From Limnospira fusiformis SAG 85.79 (GTDB taxonomy: Bacteria > Cyanobacteriota > Cyanobacteriia > Cyanobacteriales > Microcoleaceae): a stretch of 64,000 bases of DNA. Within the stretch, counting starts at the first letter, position 1; every line of letters begins with the position of its first letter. The notes beneath the pieces were generated by a model, which made no database searches, was not told where the DNA came from, and worked only from the letters and a program-made list of their open reading frames with translations. Below, piece after piece: positions 58,868 to 64,000 of the stretch. The stretch is taken from positions 517,459 to 581,458 of the forward strand of contig NZ_CP051185.1 in the NCBI RefSeq assembly GCF_012516315.1, read 5' to 3'. Position numbers and translations under genes: made by a program.

Positions 58868-58908
58868 AGCCCGAGGTCGAGAAGTAGATAACTCGAGTTT
58901 TTCGGGCT
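58868..58908. terminator. bidirectional stem-loop terminator
   Basis: AGCCCGA (58868-58874) pairs with TCGGGCT (58902-58908), with inner GTCGAG/CTCGAG pairing. On the minus strand it is followed by a T-rich run (TTTTTTCGTTTTT), so it is strong for the gene at 58938-59144; the + strand side has a weaker T-rich run. Confidence 0.7.
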
Positions 58909-58937
58909 GCATTTATTTGAGTGTAACCGTTGTGCTG

Positions 58938-59144
58938 TTAACTAGCCTGACGAGAAGCTATTTTTTCAAAATAAGCCTGAGTTTGCTGAAGCATCTCCTC
59001 CCGACTATCATTTTCTTTGGTTTTAGTTAAAGTAGGGATGAGGTTACGAGCCTGTAGTGTCATGTGTAGCTGGAGATCAGCCACATACTCGCTAACATCT
59101 TGACGAAGGGAACAAGCTGGGTATCTATCCATATCTAAATTCAA
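58938..59144 (-). CDS. small hypothetical protein
   Basis: 68 residues, soluble, helical C-terminus rich in Gln/Glu (REEMLQQTQAYFEKIASRQ), a single Cys in PACSLRQDVS. Followed by a good terminator at 58868-58908. Family not recognised. It converges with the candidate ncRNA. Confidence 0.6.
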   Translation of the reverse strand: MNLDMDRYPACSLRQDVSEYVADLQLHMTLQARNLIPTLTKTKENDSREEMLQQTQAYFEKIASRQAS

Positions 59145-59257
59145 AGTGTTTCTCGTCTCTCAATCTAAGGTGTTCGTAATCACTCATAGAGAGTATCATG
59201 CTTATGTACAAACTTGACTAACCTTGTAATGATATTTAATCTTTATGATGGGCTTCT

Positions 59258-59470
59258 GTGACAAACCGTTACATTGACCGCCCCTGTGTCCCTGTACCCA
59301 TCTACCCTAATCCCGGATGTTCAAGACCAGAGGATCTGAAGTTACCCACGGTTAAGTCTGGGGACTTCCCCTCGAAAACAGAAAACAAAAACTCTGGTAT
59401 TGTTGATATTCAAAAAATTATGGGTAAACTTAAATCAATTCAAGAGACCCTCACAGCAACAGCAGCATAG
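59258..59470 (+). CDS. small hypothetical protein with GTG start
   Basis: 70 residues from GTG 59258; no ATG alternative covers the conserved-looking N-terminus. Pro/Cys-rich start (RPCVPVPIYPNPGCSRP), then a polar helix with VDIQKIMGKLKSIQETL. It lies 126 bases upstream of the large RTX gene on the same strand. The weak ribosome-binding site keeps confidence moderate. Confidence 0.5.
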   Translation: MTNRYIDRPCVPVPIYPNPGCSRPEDLKLPTVKSGDFPSKTENKNSGIVDIQKIMGKLKSIQETLTATAA

Positions 59471-59596
59471 AATAGCTAAGTTGCTTAGTTAGATCCGGAA
59501 TTATGTGGATTATGCAATGATCCATAATCCAAGTGATATTGTGCGCTGACTTGATCAAGTTAGCAAAAAGGACTTATAAGGAAAGGTATCGTTAAG

Positions 59597-62500
59597 ATGG
59601 TAAACATTATTATTGGCACTCCAGACCCGGATTTACTGTTGGGAACCTCAGAAGATGATGAAATTCAAGGTCTAGCAGGGGACGATACCCTTTTGGGGTT
59701 TCAAGGGAATGATACGCTGTTCGCCGGTGAAGGCAATAACTTGCTATTTGGTGGACAGGGGGATGATTATTTGTTCGGCGGACCAGGTAACGATACCCTA
59801 TTCGGTGAGTTAGGGGATGATGTTATCTATGGGGGGGAAGGAAACAATTTCATCCTGGGAAATGCGGGGAATGACTCTATAGTTGGCGGGTCAGGAAACG
59901 ACACTATTTATGGCGGTCAGGGGTCTGACACGCTGATAGGGGGGGAGGGAGATGATCTGCTATTTGGCGATCGCGGTAATGATATTCTCTACACAGGTAG
60001 TGGTTTTAACACCTTAACCGGGGGCGCGGGGTCAGATTTATTTGTAATTGGTGTAGGGTTCAATGGCGGTCAGACCGATGTAATTACAGACTTTAGACCG
60101 GGGTTTGACCTAATTGCTTTAGCTAATGGTCTGGAATTTGCCGATCTAGAAATTGCACAGCAGGGGAATGATACCCTAATTCGCGATCGCCAAACCAGAG
60201 AGAGATTAGTGCTACTAGAAGCCACAGATAGCACCATTCTCAACAGTGGCAACTTTACCAAATCCATCACCAGCATTACCTCAGTCTTGGAATTTTGGGA
60301 AGATAGCGTCAACGCTGACGAAAATCAGTCATTATTGCAAATCCCCATCACCAGAACCGGATCTCCTCTTGATAGAGTAGGAGCAACTCTAGTAGTAGCT
60401 GGTGATAGCACCGCTGACGTGATCGCAGAAATTCCCGTAATTTTTGAACCCTTTGAAACCTTCAAAGAATTTACCGTTTCTATAGTCGATAACGATACCC
60501 CTGACGGACCGAGACCAGTTACCTTAACCCTAGCCGATCCCTCTGGGGGAGCCAGTATTGGCCAAAGGAATGAGTTTATCATTAACATCCAAGATGATGA
60601 ACCCGCCCCAGAACCGCCCCCGCCCCCAGAACCGACCCCGACACCCATTCCACAGTTACCGGCGCTAAATCTGCCATCAACTTCTCAGGTGAGTCTCAGT
60701 ATTGAACCGGAAGCCGTAGAAGAAGATAGTGGGGACAGTTTAGTTTATACATTAACCCGCACACCAGATTCTTTGGGAGTGCCTATAGCCGTAGATTTTT
60801 CTATAGGTGGGACTGCTATTTTAGGGGAAGACTACACAGTTAGCGGAGCTGCTAGATTTGATGGCGATCGCGGAACCGCAATATTTGACCAAAACGCTAC
60901 TACCACCCAATTTTTGATCACCCCCATTGCTAATGATATTTTTCAGCTAGACAGAACCATAGAAGTCGTTTTAGACGACTCAGGATTTTTGTATATCGCC
61001 GAAATCGGAGGGAATACGGCCACTGGCACTATTATAGATGATGACCCACCCCCCAGTCCCCCTTTATATGACTTCAGCGACAGTCGTTTTATAGGTGTTG
61101 AGGGAGATGATCCTAATAATCCTGAATTTGTGGAAGTCACCATTGAGCGTTCTTTCGCCACCGAGGCACCCTCACGAGTCGATGTGGCAATTACACCCAT
61201 TACTGCTGAACCTGGTCGAGATTTTGAGCCCACTCCCGATCCCACCCCAGTCATGTTCGACGCGGGACAAACCAGCGCCACCGTTCAAATTGAACTAATT
61301 CCCAATACCGAACCAGACCCCACCAGAACCGCCAATTTATCCTTTACCAACTTCTTTATTGAGAGTACAGCCGGGGAAATTGAGGGGGGACAACCAGGCC
61401 GCCAGAACCCCGAGGCTACCCTAGTGATTTTGGATGATGACGGACCATTTAGCTATGAGTTCAGTCAGAGTTTGTTCACCACCCTAGAGGGTTCCGATAC
61501 CAACGTCACAGAAGTTGTGACTGTTGAAAGAATTGGCAGAATTAGGGAAGCATCTTCAGTCACCGTTGAGTTAAGTGGTATTACTGCTGTTCCGGGAATA
61601 GATTTTGAGCCAGAGGAGATAACTATTAATTTCCAACCTGATCAGATTTCCCAAACTGTTCCCATCACCATTTTTGGTAATTTGGTGAGTCAACCTAATC
61701 GAAATCTTGAGTTAAGTTTGGTTCCCGCAGAAGGGGAACTGGTAGGCGAGGAGAACCCCACCGCTGAATTAATTATTATCGACGATGATGATATCCCCAC
61801 CTATGATTTCAGTCGCAGTATTTTTGAGGTCTCGGAAGATGATGGTGTAACTGAGACTGTCGTGGTGGTGCGCGGTGGTAATGCCAGCAATGCATCATCT
61901 GTAACTGTGGTTTTGCAACCGGGTCCGGAAAATCCAGCTACGCCGGGAGTTGATATTGTCGAGACTGAGGTGCGGTTGGAGTTTGCGCCGGGTCAAGAAG
62001 TCGCTAGGGTTCCCCTGGAAATTGTTGATGACGAAATAGCTGAACCCACGGAGTCGATTATCTTATCTTTTGAGGATTTTGAACCGAGGGGACGCGCAGG
62101 TGTCACTCATCCTACTGCGACTTTATTGATTTTCGATAATGATTCACCCCCAACTTATGATTTTGGTCAGTCTGAATATGAGGTCGAAGAGGGGGATGAG
62201 CGAAATACCACCATGGTGGTGGAATTGTTGCGGTCCGGGGATCTGAGTTCTCCCTCTTCTGTGGATGTGGTTTTAACTGGAATTACAGCCACTGAAGGAG
62301 ATGACTTTGTTGGTAGTGTGATACCAATTCAGTTTGCTCAGGGAGAAACACAAGCCCGGGTTCCTATTGAAATTCTGGGTAATACCCTGGTGCAGCCTGA
62401 CCGAACACTGCAACTAGACTTAGATGATAATTTTGTGGCGATTGTGGACGGAGAGGAGCGAATCCTAGGTCAGACTGGCACTATCAATCCTAGTACGGTT

Positions 62501-64000
62501 TTGACGATTCTCGATGATGATATCGCCACAGTTTCCCTACAGGTGCTTACTCCCGATGCTGTGCAGTCTAGTCTGGATTGGGAACAAGACCCTCCGACTA
62601 TCACTCGCTCTAGTAATGCGGTCTTGAGGATTAGTCGCGAACCTGATAATTTTGGGGATCTTGAGATAACTTTGGATCTGGAAGGAAATCGGATTTCTTT
62701 GGAAGATTATCAACTCGAAATTGATGGTCAAGTGATTCCCACAGACGGGGAAACGGCACAGGTGACGATTCCTGATGGTGAAAGTAGAATTGAACTGGAG
62801 TTGGTGCCGCTTGATGATGACCACGCGGAGGCTGATGAGTCTTTGACTTTCCGCTTGGCAGAATCTGATTTTTATATTGTTGACCCTAATGATAATCAAG
62901 GGACATTAACGATTCTAGCTAATGGTACTGGGGTCAGGCAGTTAACTGATAGTCTTGATACGACTGAAGAAGCCTATTTTGACAGTATTGAAGGGTCTTT
63001 GCGACAGGCGGTTATCAATGCTGTGAATTTTGGTGGCACACAAAAAATTACTTTTCTTGATGAGGCAGAATCAGGAACAATTAATCTGGTGGGTGCATTA
63101 CCAACTCTCAATGGAGATATTTATTTTGACGGTCCGGGAGCCAATAATTTGACGATTCAGCGTGATCCGGATTTGACTGATGAGTTTCGCCTGTTTAGGG
63201 TCAATACGGGGACGATGACTTTTGATGGGTTAAGGTTGGCTAATGGTTTGGCACCTGGAACTGACCTAGACGTTTCTGTAAGCACTACTTCTGGTAGTCG
63301 CGGCGGTGCGATCACTATTGTCTCTACTGATGCGAATGTTACTATTATCCGCAGTCTGATTGAAGGCAATGCGGCTAATAATGGAGGGGCGATCGCTAAT
63401 TCGGGAATTCTGAATGTTATCGATTCCACTATTGCTGATAATCAGGCTGTTAATGGTGGTGGCATCATTATTATTGATGGAGAGGTTAATGTTACCAACA
63501 GCACTATTGCTAATAACTCGGCTCAAATCGGCGGCGGGATTTTTAACTCTGTTGCTGATCTGACTTTGACCAACAGTACCATTGTTGATAATACAGCGAT
63601 CGCCAGTGGTGGCGGTGTCCGCAACATTGGTGGTAGTGCTAGTCTCCAAAATACTTTGATTACTAATAATACCGCTCCCTTCGGTCCTGATGCCGCAGCG
63701 GCTCCTGAATTTGCCTTTAACAGTGGTGGGGGTAATTTGATTGGAGATGGCAGTGATGCCTCTGGCTTAACTGATGGGGTAAATGGTGATATAATCGGCA
63801 GCGCAGATGACCCTGTGGATGCTCTCATCTCTCCCCTGGCTAATAATGGAGGACTCATCCCAACTATTGCTCTTTTGGAAAATTCACCAGCAATTAATGC
63901 CGGGAATAATACCTTTGCTGGTGGTTTTGTTAATCCCGGAGAGTTCGACAGCCGGGGTCTCGGATTCCCTCGCATTGTCAACGATACCATTGATATTGGG
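59597..64000 (+). CDS. giant RTX/Calx-beta/beta-helix surface protein, 5' part
   Basis: 1468 codons are open to the right edge; the C-terminus is outside. Residues about 5-140 are RTX nonapeptide repeats (for example GGQGDDYLFGGPGNDTLFG), which bind Ca2+ in a beta-roll. A link region and Pro-rich hinge (PAPEPPPPPEP) are followed by about six Calx-beta domains from about 360 to 1000, each opening YDFS-S-F-V-E-D and ending ILDDD. From about residue 1115 a right-handed beta-helix (polymorphic outer membrane/choice-of-anchor type) begins: TLNGDIYFDGPGANNLTIQR, NNGGAIANSGILNVIDSTIA. There is no Sec signal, so type I secretion is likely. Candidate adhesin or surface-layer protein. Confidence 0.93.
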   Translation, partial: MVNIIIGTPDPDLLLGTSEDDEIQGLAGDDTLLGFQGNDTLFAGEGNNLLFGGQGDDYLFGGPGNDTLFGELGDDVIYGGEGNNFILGNAGNDSIVGGSGNDTIYGGQGSDTLIGGEGDDLLFGDRGNDILYTGSGFNTLTGGAGSDLFVIGVGFNGGQTDVITDFRPGFDLIALANGLEFADLEIAQQGNDTLIRDRQTRERLVLLEATDSTILNSGNFTKSITSITSVLEFWEDSVNADENQSLLQIPITRTGSPLDRVGATLVVAGDSTADVIAEIPVIFEPFETFKEFTVSIVDNDTPDGPRPVTLTLADPSGGASIGQRNEFIINIQDDEPAPEPPPPPEPTPTPIPQLPALNLPSTSQVSLSIEPEAVEEDSGDSLVYTLTRTPDSLGVPIAVDFSIGGTAILGEDYTVSGAARFDGDRGTAIFDQNATTTQFLITPIANDIFQLDRTIEVVLDDSGFLYIAEIGGNTATGTIIDDDPPPSPPLYDFSDSRFIGVEGDDPNNPEFVEVTIERSFATEAPSRVDVAITPITAEPGRDFEPTPDPTPVMFDAGQTSATVQIELIPNTEPDPTRTANLSFTNFFIESTAGEIEGGQPGRQNPEATLVILDDDGPFSYEFSQSLFTTLEGSDTNVTEVVTVERIGRIREASSVTVELSGITAVPGIDFEPEEITINFQPDQISQTVPITIFGNLVSQPNRNLELSLVPAEGELVGEENPTAELIIIDDDDIPTYDFSRSIFEVSEDDGVTETVVVVRGGNASNASSVTVVLQPGPENPATPGVDIVETEVRLEFAPGQEVARVPLEIVDDEIAEPTESIILSFEDFEPRGRAGVTHPTATLLIFDNDSPPTYDFGQSEYEVEEGDERNTTMVVELLRSGDLSSPSSVDVVLTGITATEGDDFVGSVIPIQFAQGETQARVPIEILGNTLVQPDRTLQLDLDDNFVAIVDGEERILGQTGTINPSTVLTILDDDIATVSLQVLTPDAVQSSLDWEQDPPTITRSSNAVLRISREPDNFGDLEITLDLEGNRISLEDYQLEIDGQVIPTDGETAQVTIPDGESRIELELVPLDDDHAEADESLTFRLAESDFYIVDPNDNQGTLTILANGTGVRQLTDSLDTTEEAYFDSIEGSLRQAVINAVNFGGTQKITFLDEAESGTINLVGALPTLNGDIYFDGPGANNLTIQRDPDLTDEFRLFRVNTGTMTFDGLRLANGLAPGTDLDVSVSTTSGSRGGAITIVSTDANVTIIRSLIEGNAANNGGAIANSGILNVIDSTIADNQAVNGGGIIIIDGEVNVTNSTIANNSAQIGGGIFNSVADLTLTNSTIVDNTAIASGGGVRNIGGSASLQNTLITNNTAPFGPDAAAAPEFAFNSGGGNLIGDGSDASGLTDGVNGDIIGSADDPVDALISPLANNGGLIPTIALLENSPAINAGNNTFAGGFVNPGEFDSRGLGFPRIVNDTIDIG

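Noticed and set aside
58640..58870. Cobalamin riboswitch or 6S RNA
   Set aside because: Partial likeness (AGGGAA, CCGGGC...TGTA) was seen, but the B12-box consensus and a 6S-type long closing stem were not, and no B12-related gene follows. Left as an unassigned candidate.

Overview
The window looks like chromosomal DNA of a filamentous cyanobacterium, most likely an Arthrospira/Limnospira-type member of the Oscillatoriales. I base this on dense HIP1 octamers (GCGATCGC), phylloquinone-pathway genes (menC, menH), the clpX-clpP-tig and asd-dapA-rnj clusters, abundant TnpB-type insertion sequences and the dispersed 'aacccggtttctt' repeat style. The genus is inference; no rRNA or tRNA gene is present to confirm it.

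Layout. 1-3.4 kb: 5' part of an M16 peptidase-like gene, a TnpB-only IS whose tnpB carries a short palindromic insertion, and a FetAB-type ABC exporter. 3.5-9.2 kb: a GGDEF/EAL gene broken by one TGA, an FUSC transporter whose 3' end has expanded into 75-bp tandem repeats plus a duplicated tail, and a repeat-containing lipoprotein. 9.3-23.3 kb: housekeeping genes (miaA, gyrB, clpX, clpP, tig, asd, dapA, rnj), with an IS607-type element inserted right at the clpX stop codon. 23.3-34.9 kb: an unusual cNMP-like/AAA/polyferredoxin fusion, a DUF262 protein, a compact cluster menH-parA-parB-like-menC, and a two-gene signalling unit (PAS histidine kinase and PAS-GGDEF-EAL).

35-46.5 kb is the most unusual region: a tyrosine recombinase, one reverse-strand gene and about fourteen short, tightly packed forward genes of unrecognised family. 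Two of the proteins resemble viral surface proteins, two adjacent small proteins look like paralogues, and several have membrane segments. I see no terminase, portal, tail or P-loop gene. I interpret it as an integrated virus-like or satellite element of undescribed type. It is bounded on the right by decayed gene sequence, 95-bp repeats and an internally deleted IS607 copy that has cut off the 5' part of an mgtE gene. That mgtE remnant carries a further 369-bp insertion.

50.8-57.0 kb is a satellite-like array of about 26 nearly identical 234-bp units. It has no open reading frame and lies just downstream of a perfect consensus promoter (TTGACA-17-TATAAT) that is itself a dispersed repeat; a second copy lies near 58.4 kb. 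To its right are a pentapeptide-repeat gene, a candidate structured ncRNA with its own promoter, two small hypothetical genes, and the first 1468 codons of a giant secreted protein with RTX calcium-binding repeats, Calx-beta domains and a beta-helix region.

Overall, a conserved chromosomal backbone is interspersed with many recent insertions, repeat expansions and single-base lesions.
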